64,000 nucleotides of DNA, taken from Acanthochromis polyacanthus. Taxonomy: Eukaryota; Chordata; Actinopteri; Pomacentridae. The notes beneath the pieces are model-generated. The model saw only the letters and a program-made list of their open reading frames with translations, ran no database searches and was not told where the DNA came from. How positions within the stretch are numbered: the stretch's first letter is position 1; the number at the start of each line of letters is the position of its first letter. The stretch is taken from the NCBI RefSeq assembly GCF_021347895.1, contig NC_067117.1:17889858-17953857 (forward strand). The letters are read 5' to 3'. Position numbers and translations under genes: made by a program. Of this stretch, positions 1 to 13,997 are shown in pieces.

Positions 1-1732
1 TTTTTTCACTCAGAAGTTTTCAAACAATGGCCTTTAGATGAAGTCATTTGCCCTCAAGTACATATAAAACATATGAAAACACATTCAAAGTTATATTCAG
101 AATGTTGTATTCACCAGATTACTTACTCTGCGTCTTTAGTATTAGATTGACCTTTCAGATAATTTTTTGTCATGCACATAAATGCACAGGCCACACATCT
201 CACAACACACCAAATTACAGCAGAAAAAAGCAAGACTCGTACAAAAGAAATATTAATTATGAAACCAAACTCTCCCTTTTGAACCTAATACTTTGTCTCC
301 TCCAATTTCTAAGTCCAGAAAATGCAGTTCAAGTCTTTTATAGCCATCCAACCAGAAGAAATCAGTACAGAGGGAGGACATTTTTCTGAAATGTACAGTT
401 CTTAAATCTTCATAAGGAGCAATGAAGCAGAAAATGGACTATGTTTTCAATGTCACCGAAAACGCCTGGCGAAATCTTTTCCCTCTGAGAGATTATTAAC
501 GGACTCTATGGCTTTGCACTGACTTAGACACAGTTCTAGTTCTAGGTGGTTAAAGCTGGTTCAGTTTACTATGTAACGTAACACTGTAACTTTTTAGAAT
601 AAAATTCATGCAGTTTGCACCATGCATCAACACATCATCTTCATACACCTGAGACTGAAGAAGGAAACACAGCCTGGATTCACATTCAGAATCACTTAAC
701 AGTGGTTTTGCATTCAGAGAACGACACAGAGCTGGAGTTTCTGTGTCATATAGAGAAAAAGTAATAATTATTTTAATTAAACCTGAGAAAATGGACTTCA
801 ACTTAATTGCTGTTCAAAAATACAAGTAAACTAGTTTAAGCTTCTGTCCAGGAGTGCTACCAGCTTTTGTAGGTATTGAATATCTGCTCTAAAAGATGCA
901 TTTTTCAAGTCCAGTCCAGCAACATCACCATTTGTCCTAATTATCACATAATAATTGCACAAAGTACCTGGCCACCTCCTGTCAAGCGTGTTGCTAAAGA
1001 GTAGAATTAAAGAGGTCAAAGCATCATTGCAGAATCTGCACAAACACAGACAGATGGACTGAAAGTGTGAGTAACATGTAGAAATCTGTAATACCACAAC
1101 TGGCTGTAAATCAGAGGGAGGAGAGCTTTTTGGGGGTAGCTGTGTGAGTCACAGGAACTTTTGCCAACGAGTTCCTACAAAGCAACAGCTTTTCTTCCTA
1201 CATGAGAGTCAGGGAGGCAAAGACACAGAAAGAAAGAGCATAAAAGAGGAGAAACTACATATTGCAACATTTGGAATGAGGTTCCAGAGATTAGTTCAAA
1301 TGATATTTTCAGCTCTGCTTTTGTGAGGGAAAAAAACTGCATTGAAATATAATCTACAGCCGTTAAAATGCTGAATCAAAGATCAGCGCAGGGCAACAAA
1401 TCAACTTCATTAAAGAGCGTATAACCATCTTCCATAACATGGCACACTGTGTTCATTAGATGCTGATTATATGTTCTCCTCTTTAACGGTGCTCAGCAGT
1501 GTTTTACAACAAGTTGAACTAAACCAAAATCATGGCAGGCAGACAAGCTTGGATCAGCAACAAAAATGTGTGCGTACTGTATCGAGTTACTGCCGCTGCA
1601 GGACTACTGAGGGAACCACAGCTCGGTGGGCTTCCATGGAACACACACTCGCACAAATGCACACTCGTACAAACGCATGAACACACAGAGTTGGCAGGAT
1701 TGAGACATTTGTTTCTGCTTCAGTCTCACGGA

Positions 1733-1755
1733 AGCAGCAGCAGCAGCAGCAGCAG
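1733..1755. repeat. (AGC)n trinucleotide microsatellite
   Basis: Nearly eight perfect AGC units. No convincing coding context, unlike the polyQ codons in tfeb. Confidence 0.9.
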
Positions 1756-1853
1756 TAGGCCTGTGCAGCGGGAGTGGGTGGAACAGCAGAGGATAGATGA
1801 CCGTTAGCATGTGTGAGCCTTAAAAAGTATCCCAGACCCTCGCGTATGTGTTT

Positions 1854-1861
1854 TGACGTCA
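1854..1861. promoter_or_regulatory. Consensus CRE palindrome TGACGTCA
   Basis: Exact 8-base cAMP-response-element palindrome. No promoter or first exon is visible nearby, so function is unsupported. Confidence 0.2.
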
Positions 1862-4800
1862 GTTAGCGTGGGAAAGACGAGATGAGGAAAAGTTTCTACA
1901 TCAGTTAACATGCAGCTTTAGTGAAATACTCAAAGGATTAGTTCTTCTTATAAGACAGAGGCACAATAACCACAAGCTCCCAGTATGTGGTTGGAGCGAT
2001 GTTCTCATTACAAATGTCTATGTCCAGAGCTGATACAAACCCGCCCCTTTACTTCATCCCTGCTCTTTAGAACAATGACCATATATCTTCCTTATAAGAC
2101 GATGACAGATAGATTAATCTAGTGAGCTGGATGCGTCTGCTGTGAGAGCATCCGTTAGATAATGAATCACCTGAAAGATTTCACTCTGAGACCGAGTAAA
2201 GTCATTTGGTTTAACCGCTGTGTGTACCTGTAGTGCAGTAGGAATTACTGGATCAATCTGATATGCTGATATGGGGTCAGTCTGGTCATTTCCTTGTAAG
2301 ATTTTAGGCTAAGACTCTTTGAGGCTATATCCTTCTCTCAACAAAACTGTAAAGAAGAACTTGCTCCATCAAATAACAGATATCTATACGTCTAAATATG
2401 ACATATTGACTAAAAGAGGCTCCACAGTGCAGGGCAGAGACAACGTGCACAACTGAACTTCAGGATTTGAGGTAAAAACCCTATTCCCACTCCCACTCGC
2501 CACAACCGCTCGTGCAAATTTCAACCACAACCGTAACTTTACCCTTGCCTCAACTTGAAGGCAAGTTTAAAGCAAACGCAGGAATCAGTGGGGGATGATT
2601 AAAATGCTTCATCCACCCCAGCTGCTTGTGAATTCAGCATAAAGGGAGAGAAAGGCGAACAATAAAAAGGGAGAAATTGAAAGATGGGGGAGATATAACT
2701 TCTAACTGAATGCATAATGAATGCCATGTTAGCAAACACACACTTGCACACAGGCATAAGCTCCATCACAGTTTTGGCACTCATCTCTTTTTCTGAGCAG
2801 AGCTCCTGTGTCAGACAGGGGAGGTGCATTCAGAGTAGACGCTGCCACTTAAGACTTGGCTTTCATCTGCGTGGGTGGGAGATGCCAGATACCCAGAGCT
2901 GGCACCACTACAATAAAACACTGCCTAAATGTTGGCTCTCGGTTAGGTAGAAGTATTCCTCCCGTTTGGCTGCTGCTCTAAGTCTTAAGTGTTTGGCCCG
3001 GCGACTCACCCATGGCCTTATAAAAACAGTAAAACTCATGCAGCTGACATTATAATTTATTTTAAGAATGGATAATTAATCAGTGCTAATTTGCTTCACT
3101 TGTTTTCACATTCAACCAAATAGCTTCGATAGCCCGCAGCCAAATGGCCAGAGTGACACACTGCAGCTGGAGAGAGTCATTTGAGGACTATCACGTGTGT
3201 CCTAAAGGAGAAAAATGTGGCAGAATTAAGGCTTTACTAACTTGAGAGGCAAAAATGGCTTTTTCAAAGTCAAATAACTGGGGTGGTGCCTGTTTTTAGT
3301 GCATTTGTTGATTCATCCACCTGTCACCATTTCGAACATTCATGTGGACTGTTATTACTTTGTGCAACTCTGACAGTTCATTTAATTGTGCAATATCATC
3401 CACGACACCCACAGAATCCTATTTTTAAACCAGGTCACCTTGTATTAGATTCTTTATTTGCAATAGGTAACCCAAATCACAGTTTTTTCTTTTTCAATCC
3501 AAGAAGCGATTGCATCTTATAAAACATCAACCAATAGATCATTATATGCTTATCCCATTTTTTTTTCTTTTTCTCAACAAATCCTACGACAAAGCCAAAG
3601 CCAACAACAAGAGTGTCTTTCAGTACTTTCCAGTTTGGCTCCCCCATCCATGACTCACTGCCCTACTCTCAATTGTACTTACTGAAGGCATACATCTTTA
3701 AATAAAAAACTGGTCAGAAATATGTTGCTTTAATTTGGAAAAATGGCCCAGTAATTTCCTAAAACAGTTGGATTCTGTTTATTTCAACAAATGGTTACTC
3801 AATCAGGAGTAAGTAGTGCATTTGTTAGGTATTTTTAGGTGAATTATTGGGTATTTTCAGCCATGGAGTAACACAAATTGTAATGCAAAAGGGAATATTT
3901 GCAGAAACAATGTGCTGTATGTGGAATTGAATGAAAATCTACTGTGCCTGTGTTTACCTTTAAAGCAGGGACATGTCGCCAAGTGCAACAGTGTGGGTCA
4001 GTGATGGATTCTCTATTATTTTTGGACAAAAGTGGAAACATATCAGTTTCATTACACAGGAAACACTCAGTAGGGTCAGTTTATTGTTTGTTTCAGTCTA
4101 CTGATTCATTGACATATTGAAAACCCACACTGGATTGTGTTTGTTAAAGACATCATGAGATAATCAGCCCTTCAGAGTAAAAGCTGATGGATGAACAGGA
4201 AACCTCCATCTGATAGGGATAAATGGGACACGCAAAATTATCAGGGTTAAAACAAAACAGACAAGAAGCAAACAGCAAAGTGCCAAAAGGAAGAGATTAA
4301 GAGCTGAGGTGACAGAAACTAAAGAGTACAGAGACAGAAATGGGAGGAGAGGTATGGCACCCTGCTGCTTTAAGGGCACAATTATGCAACTTCTGGTCCT
4401 CAGCCAAACCCTTTTGCTCCCCATAACCACAGCAGCATTGCTCCAAGGGGCACAAGAGAGGAGGAGACTCAGACGTTCACACCCCTCACACGTCCATATC
4501 TTCCAATGAACCCAAGACCCAGAATCAGCCCGAAGTCTCAGTTTGCTCCCATCCTGCCTGAGCCACCACATGTGCCCTGAACCTGTCCTGCAGTGAAGCG
4601 TTCCTTATGACCAGCATTAAACCACCAGGTTTTTTTTTTATTGTATCCCATACCTTCACTCTCATTACTCTTTACTGTGGTGCTTGAAAACCCTCATTCC
4701 ATATGAAAAACCATGAATATAAACAGAATTTATTTGCTTGTTATTACTTTCGGTGAAAATCTATGCTCAGAAAATGACAGAGTTGAAAAGTGAACATTGG

Positions 4801-6275
4801 GTCGACGGAGAGCCAAGAGAGGCAGGTTTGGCTCTGTGCACTGATGTCGACTTACCGCTAAGTGAGTGTGTATTCGAGCCCGTGTGTGTGTGTGTGTATT
4901 TGTGTGTGTGTGTAAGTGTGAGAGAAGGCTAGCTAAATGTCAGACAGGCAGTTGGCAGGCCGCACAAAAACAGGCTCCTGTTTTTGAGTCGAGCTGACTC
5001 ATGCCACCTTAAGCAAACAGGGAGCACAGACCAGAGCCTTGTCCTCACGCACACACACGCATGAATGTACACACACTTATGCACACACACAAGTACAGAA
5101 TGCAACCTAACAAGTCAACATCTCACAGGTCTAAACAGCCTCTCTGGTTTCTGCTACGTCTCTGTTTGGCTTCACTACACACAGTACTGTCTGCTTCACC
5201 AGTGACCTACTGCAGAACTGGAGCCGCGAGCTGCCAGTTGAAAAACCCAATGCGAACACATTTACTGGGTCATCTGGAGAAAAAAAAGTGCCCATTAAGG
5301 TAAAATCCGCTAACAAAACTCCATTGTTTCCCATAGCCAGTAAAAGCAGAGAGGAGAAGGGAGGGAGTGACATATTGAGGATTTTTTTTTTTCAAAAAGA
5401 CAGAATGAGGAAAATCAAGTGTGAGAGAAACAGCTTTTGGACAGAATTAAATCCAGAGTTGGTTTTTTTAAGGGAAGGTGAAGTTCAGAAACACACCGAG
5501 ATGATTGAGGGGGGGAGTCGGCCTGTGGGAACACACAGGAAGGGGCGCCTCGTCCGCATAAACACTTATTTCCTGTCCTTCGTCAGATGGAGCTCCTACG
5601 ACCATTGTCTGTGTATTTATGTGTGTGTGACTAAAGAGGACACAGTTACAGCAGTGTGGGTGGGTGAGATGGCAGAAATTCAAAAAGATCTGGGCCAGTT
5701 GACTTCAATGCAAGACCTACATCTCGGCGAGTGTGAAGGGAGGTGGGGGGTCAGGAGACGGGCAGCAGCATGGGTTGGGGTAATATCCCAGAGACTGTTT
5801 GGGTCATAACGCTCTCATTACTATGACAACCTCAGAGCCCATTTCCTTTCGGTGCCTGTTGCTCTTGTGTAGCTGCCCACCTGCTGTCATATGTCCACCT
5901 CAGAGAAAAAAAAAAGCAGACAGCTTTCAAACTCAGTCAAACTGCAGCACATCTCAGATCTCCACCATAAAACGCCACGATCACAACACCATCTGCCGAG
6001 GCGAGATCACAAAACGTCTTGTTTGTATTCATACTGGGTGTGAGAAAAGAAATCGAAGCTTCACTAGTAGGACCTACATGCAGCTTATCTAATGGCCTCC
6101 ATACATTGCAGTTCACTGCTGTTTACAGAGCGCTGGCTCTTAAAGGGTCAATTGGGCTAAATTTCGAACAATAGAATATAAATCACATTTTTGGTGTCTA
6201 ATCAAACAAATAAGTTCTGCTTACTGTATTTACCTGGGTTTGTGGAAACGCCTCTGACATTTTTATCCCCAATTG

Positions 6276-6296
6276 AGTACAATACAATACAATACA
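6276..6296. repeat. (AATAC)n pentanucleotide repeat
   Basis: About four tandem TACAA/AATAC units. Confidence 0.8.
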
Positions 6297-6714
6297 GCAA
6301 CAACATTAAACTACTGTCTTTGTTACACTGGATAATCCCTGGGCCACATAATAGCTAACATTTATTTGGTAGAGAGTAGAAGTAAAGAAAACTACAGACA
6401 TTATGTTGATTATCCAGAATAACCAAGAAAAAACTGTATTTCTGAAGGACAAATATAGAAGACTGTTGGATTTAATAAAAAAATTTCACCTTATGAGACG
6501 GTGACAGTGAAGACAGACAGGAAACTTGAGGAAGGAGCAGGGAAATGACAAGCAGTAAAGATCTAGGAGGCTGGGAACCAAACTGGAGACTCGCAGCTTA
6601 AAGGCACGTTAAAGCCACATGTGCCCATGTGGTATGAGCCCTGAGGCTGTTGGAGTTTTCTTGAATTACAATGTTAGGCTCTGACTTGGGCAGTCAGAAA
6701 GTTGCTACCAACTG

Positions 6715-7310
6715 GTCTTCCACTTTGGTCCAAACTGATGTAGCTTATCAACTATTAAATATTTTGCCAAGAAATCTGGTTACATATCATTGGTCTCAGT
6801 GGAAAAAGCCTCCGTAATTGGATCATAGCACTATCAGCAGGTCAAAATTTCTTCTGATTCTGCACAATATTTTAGCATCCACTTAATGGATTTGCACAAA
6901 TTGATGCACCATCATTGATGGCTCGAAGCTGATATATTCACATGATATGGAGCCTTGGATTTTTCGTTAAGCACCACCATAAGAGTGACATTTGCATTTT
7001 CAAGCAAAATGTCTGCCCAGCACATGGACTGATGTTCATGAAACTTCACACATACATTCATGCTTTCCTCGTGATGTAACGCCATCACTTTGGTGATCCC
7101 TTAACCTTTCATAATGGCAATCATCAGTACGAAATTGAATGTGTCTTTTTTGGCCATACACTGCAAATGTGATTGCATTCCAATCAGTTTAAGTCATACT
7201 TTGTGTTCTTCTATCAAATATTAGAGCACTAAGATATGTAATTAAGTTGGTGAATGTAGCAAATATTAGGCACCCTCTCAGAGCCACTAGCATGTCTGTA
7301 AGATCCTCTT
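6715..7310 (+). repeat. Relic of an abundant teleost interspersed repeat
   Basis: Phrases such as ACTTTGGTGATCCCTTAACC, 'aaacttcacacatacattca', 'gcaaatgtgattgcattcca' and 'gtcatactttgtgttctt' occur in the order I remember from a very common percomorph repeat. Heavily mutated. The formal family name is unknown to me, and the boundaries are approximate. Confidence 0.5.
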
Positions 7311-10300
7311 CACTGTTACTCTTTGAGGTTTAGATGTATTCCTTTGCTGTAATAATCCCAAACCTCCATTTTCTTTCTTTTGTTTGTAAGGCAGGAAGAA
7401 TCTCAGTGATGGATATATTAAAGCCTGGGGGGGGGGAGAATAAAACATTGTGAGGAGAGAGTGTGTGATTAATTTTTTGGAATGGCCTTTGGATGTACTT
7501 TTCCTACAATGTGGATAAACACTCTGAAAATGACCCTCATAAATGAACTTTTAATATTGAGAGTCCTCAGTCTGGTTTAATGTGCGCTGTACCACAGTGG
7601 TCCCGTTTCAACACTGCTGTGATTAAATATATCTCAGTAAGTCTTGCAACTGAGATGGCAAGCGAACATCTCAACTTGTGGCTTGATGACTCATGAGCCT
7701 CACTCCACTGTCAGCCCAACGGAGGCTAGAAAGTCACCAGCAGGCTGCAGGTATCTCAGTGTCCTATCTGTTTCTGTGGCAGGTGGGAATGAGGCTGTTC
7801 TTGGTTGCCGGCCCTGCTCTGGTTCTCCTCAGACCGGGCCGTTAGATAGGATGGTGTCTGCAGAGATAGGGGAAAGAGGCAGCTCTGCAGACAGCTGGTA
7901 ATGATGTCCTCTCACACACCGCACCCTGTGGATAATGGCTGTGTCGAGGCCGCCGCCTAGAGCAAGATGAGGCAGAATAGTCGCCATAACCGAGTCCAGG
8001 GTGCAATAGTCTGAACCACCTTGTCTAGTCATCTTGCTCTGATTCTAGGCTACCAAGTCAGTGTAGCGTGTAGCTCATTTCACACTGTGATTCTCTTTCT
8101 CCTATCTAGAACTGCTGGCTGCCAGATTGAGTTTAGAAGAACACAATTAAGTATTTTTTCCAGATGTGATGAGAAGTTAAGGAATGGGATAACTTTTCAC
8201 TACAGTGTTTTCAATGGCAGGAGCTCAGCTTAGTCTCAAATCCAATTCTGAAACAATAGCAACCATTGCGCCAGAATAAATGCATCTCTTTTATCATGCT
8301 GACAGAGCCTAAAGTCTGTATGAAAGTCGCTTTTCTAAATTGCATACCTCCATTTTCTGCTCCAAAACATTTTCCTCTTGTCAAATTCTCTTTCAGGAGG
8401 AAGCGGAGGGGTTGTAGGACTCACTGCTGATAAAAAACTAGACTACACTATTGCTGATAATGGCTCCACGCCTGTCAGGGTTCTCCTTATGAATTTCCTG
8501 TATGCCCTCTCCGTGTGACAGTGAGGAGCAGAGCCACGGTGTCAGCTGCTTCATGGATGAGGATATCATGGAGGCCCGAGAGCCAGATAGCTCAATTACA
8601 CAGCACGGCTACTTCTGTACTACTAACGACAGATTGACTGGTCGGATGGAGATATTTAAAGGTGTCCAGACACACACACACCTTGCCCAGTGCATCAACT
8701 CCTCAGTTCAGCCTGGCTGCCTCGGTGTGGTTCAGTGTGTGCATATATGTGTGTGTGTGCGTGTCTCCTCTGTCGGGCCCTGCAGTGGACGGTGCTGACC
8801 TGCTAGGGAGAAGAGAGGAGGAGAAGGGGAGTGGAAAAGCCAATTAAAGGAAAGATCACTTGTGTGTCTGCTGGAGTGTCTCTGAGAGCCTCTCACGGTT
8901 AACCTTTCCTGCTGGAGAGTGAGAAAACGAGAGAGGAACGAGGGAGAGGATGGAGAGGAAAAACCAGCCGGGGAGATCAGGCGTTTCGACTTTAATGGTC
9001 CCTCAGTGTTAGAGTGAAGCTGGTTAATTTGCCTTTCCTTTCCTGGGTGCTGCAGGGTTTAGCTTCTGTCAGGCCAGCGTTCTGCAAGGAACTTATGCAG
9101 GAATAATAGAGGCCACATGGATGTGAGATACTGTATGTGCGAGTGTGGGGGATGTGTGAGGAAAGTGAGTGTTGACGTGACGGCTGTTTCGAAATTGTAG
9201 CTTTCCATAGTAGTTGATTTGATTTTACACTTGACCTAGCCGATCACACAGTGCTGATGTCAATGGTACGCACTCTACACGAGCTACTGGTGCCTTTTTG
9301 CGTGAGAGAAAGCAGAGGTGTTTGGTTACTAGGTGCACTTGTGAATCCAGGAGTGTGTGCCATGCATCACGGCAGCTGAGGACAACACAAATTGGGGCTA
9401 AATTAATGGGTACGAGTGCGTGCATGTGTGTGTGTTTGAGGGCTGGGAGGGGTGGTGGGGAGGCAGGGAGGGAGGGTTGCGACTGACAGTGTGTGGCAGC
9501 ATAAATTGGGGTTAGATTAATGGGATGCAGATCTGCCTCTGTGCTCTGACCCTCATCAGGGCAGAGATGAGCTGTGTGTCTCAATTAACCTCGGCAGCAC
9601 ACAGAAAGCATGCATACAAACATGTACACACACAGAATTTAAGATGCGGCTGCTGACACTGCGCTGTTGCACTGAGTCAGTCAAGCGACAGAGATCGCTT
9701 CTTGTAGAGGAACGCCTGAGAAAACATCGCACTGACAGACAGCTTCAAAGATTGTTTAGAGGTGCATCTTTAGCAGTGTGTTTGGGGTTCATTTAAAGGT
9801 GTGGTCATGGCAAGATGAAGCAAGGAAAGGAGGTAGAAGCAGTAGCACGCCGTCTCCTCTCCTCTCTTCTCCTCTTTAATTGTATGCATGGCATGTAGAT
9901 CCTTGCAGTGCAGCCAGAATGATTGCAATTAAAGGGAATCCCCTCCACCCTCTCTCCACCACTCTCTCTCTACACATCCACCTTTCCTGTCCAGTCCTCC
10001 CTCTTCCATCCACGTCTGCAGCCGCTGCTCTTAAGTAGAGCCAGCCAGACTGAAGTGGTCTTAATCAGACTGGAGAGTCACAAATATCCTTCTCCTCCAC
10101 TGTTTTCTGTCTTTCAATGAAACACGGCTCTCCTCCTCAACACACAGAAGCACCTGATCTTCACCCACCCTTTACATGTGGATTCCAGGGATAGAAGCCT
10201 CTTACAGCGCACAAAGTGACTTTTCCCTATAGAGTATAACAAGTGGCAGAGTTAGTATGGGTTTTATTGTTGCCCAGTCACAATACAGGATGAGTGCCTG

Positions 10301-10674
10301 TGCTTGCTGTGTGTGTGGTCCAATGCTGTTGCTACCTGACAGTACAGGACTGCATCCTACCTGCCTGTATTATCATATTGTGGACAGCTGTGTGGCAACT
10401 CTGTTAAGCACTGAAATCAAGGACTAAGGTCAAAAGAGAAGGCATTGCTCCTCCTGATGGTAAAAAGCAGCACTGCATGAGGGTGAGGCATATAAAGGTG
10501 AGAGGAAAAATGAATGTTGAGACACACGGTGAAGTAGATTGAGCCTTGATTGAAGTTCAACGTTGGCATTAATTTTGTCAGGCAAGCAATCAAGGCAAAA
10601 ATAATTTTTTTAAAAAACAGCAAAGTAACGCAATAATGGGAGCTTTTTAATTTATACTGGTGGTTATATTTTCA
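7311..10674. other. Intergenic DNA, no gene recognised
   Basis: Contains short CA/GT patches (near 8670, 8740, 9426) and AT-rich sequence. No conserved peptide or RNA gene was found on either strand. Confidence 0.55.
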
Positions 10675-10892
10675 GGGCTGCACAGTGGATTGGTGGTTAA
10701 TACTTTCGACTTACGGCTAGAAGATAATTCTAAATTGTGGACGTGAATGCAAGTGTGATTGTTTGTCTGTATATGTAGCCCTCTGGTGACCTGTCCAGGG
10801 TGTTCTCTGCCTTCATCCTAAGTCAGCTGGGATAGACTCCAGCTCCCCCGCAACCCTAATGAAGATTTACGGTGTATAGATTATGGATGGGT
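10675..10892 (+). mobile_element. SINE/L2-tail-type retroposon relic
   Basis: Begins GGGCTGCACAGTGGATTGG and continues with 'ctaaattgtgg', 'gtgaatgcaagtgtgatt', 'ctggtgacctgtccagggtg' and 'cagctgggatagactccagc'. It ends AGATTATGGATGG. This is the standard order of a very common fish retroposon whose 3' tail is shared with L2/Maui LINEs. The middle part is missing, so the copy is internally deleted. Confidence 0.7.
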
Positions 10893-12781
10893 GGTGGTTA
10901 CATTCCTTACAGTCACTGACAGCAAGTCAGTTTGATGACTTTTTATAACAAATACATCACAGAGAGGTGGATCAAGCAAGATGCAGAATGTGACACCTTA
11001 CAGAGAGGCAGAGACAGAGTGTGTGTTGGTATTCCTCTGTGTTTCTGTGTGGCTGGCCCGCTGACTGGCCCAGATGTTGGCTAATTAACACCAGTGTTAA
11101 AGACGCTCTTCATCTGGATGATTAAATAATCAAATAATTAATTCATTAAGCAGGGGCTTGCACTGCCTCTTATGATCTCTGGCGCACAGCCTGCCAGGGT
11201 GGGAAGAAGAGGTTGAGGAGGGCGGGAGCAGACTGCTGAGCAACAAGGAAGGGCCAGAATGACAAGAGAGGAGCTCAGCATGCCTGCCAGAAAGGTGCAG
11301 TCTGAAGCACAGAATGGCAGCTGTCACACACACACACAGTCGTTTCAGACAAAACAGTGTGTCTGGTCGCCGAGGGAAGGAGTGCCATTTCTCACAGTGT
11401 CATCTGCAGCGACAATTTCGGGGAGTTCTTGCACTATAAAACCCCAAACGCAGACATGGGGCCTCTGTATTTATATGTTTCATTATCTTCCAAGGCAAAT
11501 GAAATTAAGCACAAGTCAATTGCAGTGGAAGAAAAAAGAAAAAAAAAAAAAAAACTTCTTTTGTGTTCAGAAGTGTGTTGGAGAAAGAGATCATCTCTCA
11601 TTACTCAGGGAGAACATTGTTCCACGTTAGCACAGTCAGAGCAGACAGATAGATGGAGCAGAGATATGAGCTGTGGCGGGCCAGCAGGGAGGAGACACGC
11701 AGAAGGATGAAGGGAGTGACAAAGATGTTTTATCATGCTTATTTCCACTGGTGTGAGGTTGGTAGCGTCAACCGGGGCCTGGACAGGGAATGGGGGGGTC
11801 AGGGTGGAGATGGGGTGTGGGTGGATGGCACGCACCACCTTCAAACAAAGCCATGTACCTCACACACACACACACATTCACTCACTCACACACACACACG
11901 TCCAGGCTTCCGCAGCCCTCATTTTAAACACTCCTTTAGCCATAATCATTTTCATATAATTCACTTTCATACAATTCCTTCTCCTAATCATTATCAGGCC
12001 CACTAACGTCTTAATGACTTCATAAATTTAAGCTATAAAAAGTAATGGAGAAAGACAAATGAGATAATTAGGAATAAATCTTAGTGGAAAGCCATTTATC
12101 AAAACATGGAGAGGCCCTGAATATTCCCCACCATTAGGCTCTGCTGTAATTAACACGGGCTCTCAGTTATGAAGGAAACCTGGTAGCAGAGATATTAAGA
12201 TCCAAAAGCCTCACTGTTATTAAATTGACCGATGAATCTGCGACGTATAATATGATGTGGATTATTAGGATCCTTTTTAATTAAAAAGAGCGTTAAGATT
12301 TTTTTTTATATATTTAAATTTTTAACGCTTTAATGGTGGCTTGAACTCATCTCTCTGTGGTTATGGGGCAATGAGACGAAGAGAGAGAGAGCAAAAGAGA
12401 GAAGGAAAATGAAACAGAGGAAAGAAAGAAAGTGAGTGAGTGAGTGAGTAAGTGTATTGAGTGTGTGTGTGTGAGCAGCGGAAGCAGCAGTGGAGAGAAA
12501 AGTAATCTCTCACACTTGTACTTTCATATTCTCCTTTGGTGAAGACTATGTACGTACATCATACAAAACGTGGTATTCTAATTTAGCAAACTCCAAACTG
12601 ATGCATATACGGACTAATGCATATACAGACAAGACACTATTAATTCTTATTATCTTAAAAAGTGTAAAATGTATCGCAGTGGATTGCTGTGATTAGTGAG
12701 AGCAAGAATCACATTCAGCGTTTTTTTTTTAAATTAAAAGCTATATTTCTACACTGTCCTTTCTCATTCACTGTCTTTCAA

Positions 12782-12806
12782 ACACACACACACACACACA
12801 CACACC
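12782..12806. repeat. (CA)n microsatellite
   Basis: About 12 perfect CA units. Confidence 0.9.
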
Positions 12807-13976
12807 AATGCACTATCTTCTCCTTTGTCCTCCCAGAACAGTCAGCCTCCATACTTTCAAAAGGATGTCATCGAAAAAGTCAGGGATTTTCCTTTTTTTC
12901 GTTTTTTTCCTTTGACCTTCAATCTGGTTCTGGTTCTTGAACAATGGATCCCTTTAAGATTCATCAGATCTCCATTGACTTTCATTTCTATCCATTCAAA
13001 ATGTACTTATTCTTTCTGTGGCTTATTATAAAATGATAATATGAATGTATTGTATTGGACAAAATAGCCAGGCATATTCAAAATCACATTGTCCATAACA
13101 CAGTTAAGATATTGTAGAACCTCCTCAACTTGCACATGTTTTCACGAAAATATTTTTTGCAGATAGATATATGGCCTTGAAGCATTATATGCAGGTAAAA
13201 ATGACTGAATTTATTATATTTTGCACAGTGGATTTAAAAAAAAAAGTACATTCTCATAGGATGCTCTGTCTTGTTTTGCGAAAGCTGCCCTGAAACATAT
13301 TGCTGCAACCACTCCGAAGCAGATTGTCTCACTGGGAGATGAAGCAGAAGTCCTAGTTAGGAGGCTTCACCATATAGAATCTGTAAAATGCTTCTGAGGG
13401 GAAGTAGTCTACTGCCTTATGCAAATTATCTTCATATAAATGACATGCCAACCTCCAATCACTGACCAATTAATGACCTTCGGGGGCATCTTGTGACACA
13501 TCAACGGCACTAATTTATACTTGACAGGTCCCTTGGTGCGTGCCGGCAAAGTTCACACGTGTGTGTGTGCGTGTCGGAGTCCCCTTCTGCACCAGTTGAG
13601 CTCATTACCATGGAAACCCAGTGTGCGCATGTGAGGGTTTGTGTCACCAAAACGAGCATCCTCATCACAACATGCTGCATGTGTGTTTTGTAATTCCATG
13701 TGTGCGCATTAACACGGGTCTGATGCCACCTCCGTCCATTTCCAGCAAACCTGGTCTGTGCTGCTAACTGCACTGTATCAACTCCATCAGCTTCTGTTAT
13801 GTCCAATCAATCATTGTAGTTAGTACATCTCTCAGTGTCTGTCTCGGCCCTGTGTGCGTCTCTCTCTCATTCACTCCCTAACTGCCTTATCAGACTTCTG
13901 CACCAGCAGCTCTCATTAGAACATTAATTGAAAAAGTGTAATTAATCCTGAAAGGTGGCGGGACTGGACTCTGGCC

Positions 13977-13997
13977 AGAGAGAGAGAGAGAGAGAGG
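13977..13997. repeat. (GA)n microsatellite
   Basis: About 10 perfect AG units in a longer purine-rich patch. Confidence 0.85.

Larger units (their letters stand above)
1..6714. other. Intergenic DNA, no gene recognised
   Basis: Only short, unconvincing open frames on either strand. Contents: an (AGC)n run at 1733-1755, a consensus CRE at 1854-1861, GT tracts at 4881-4913, and an (AATAC)n run at 6276-6296. I see no splice-bounded conserved peptide. Confidence 0.6.
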
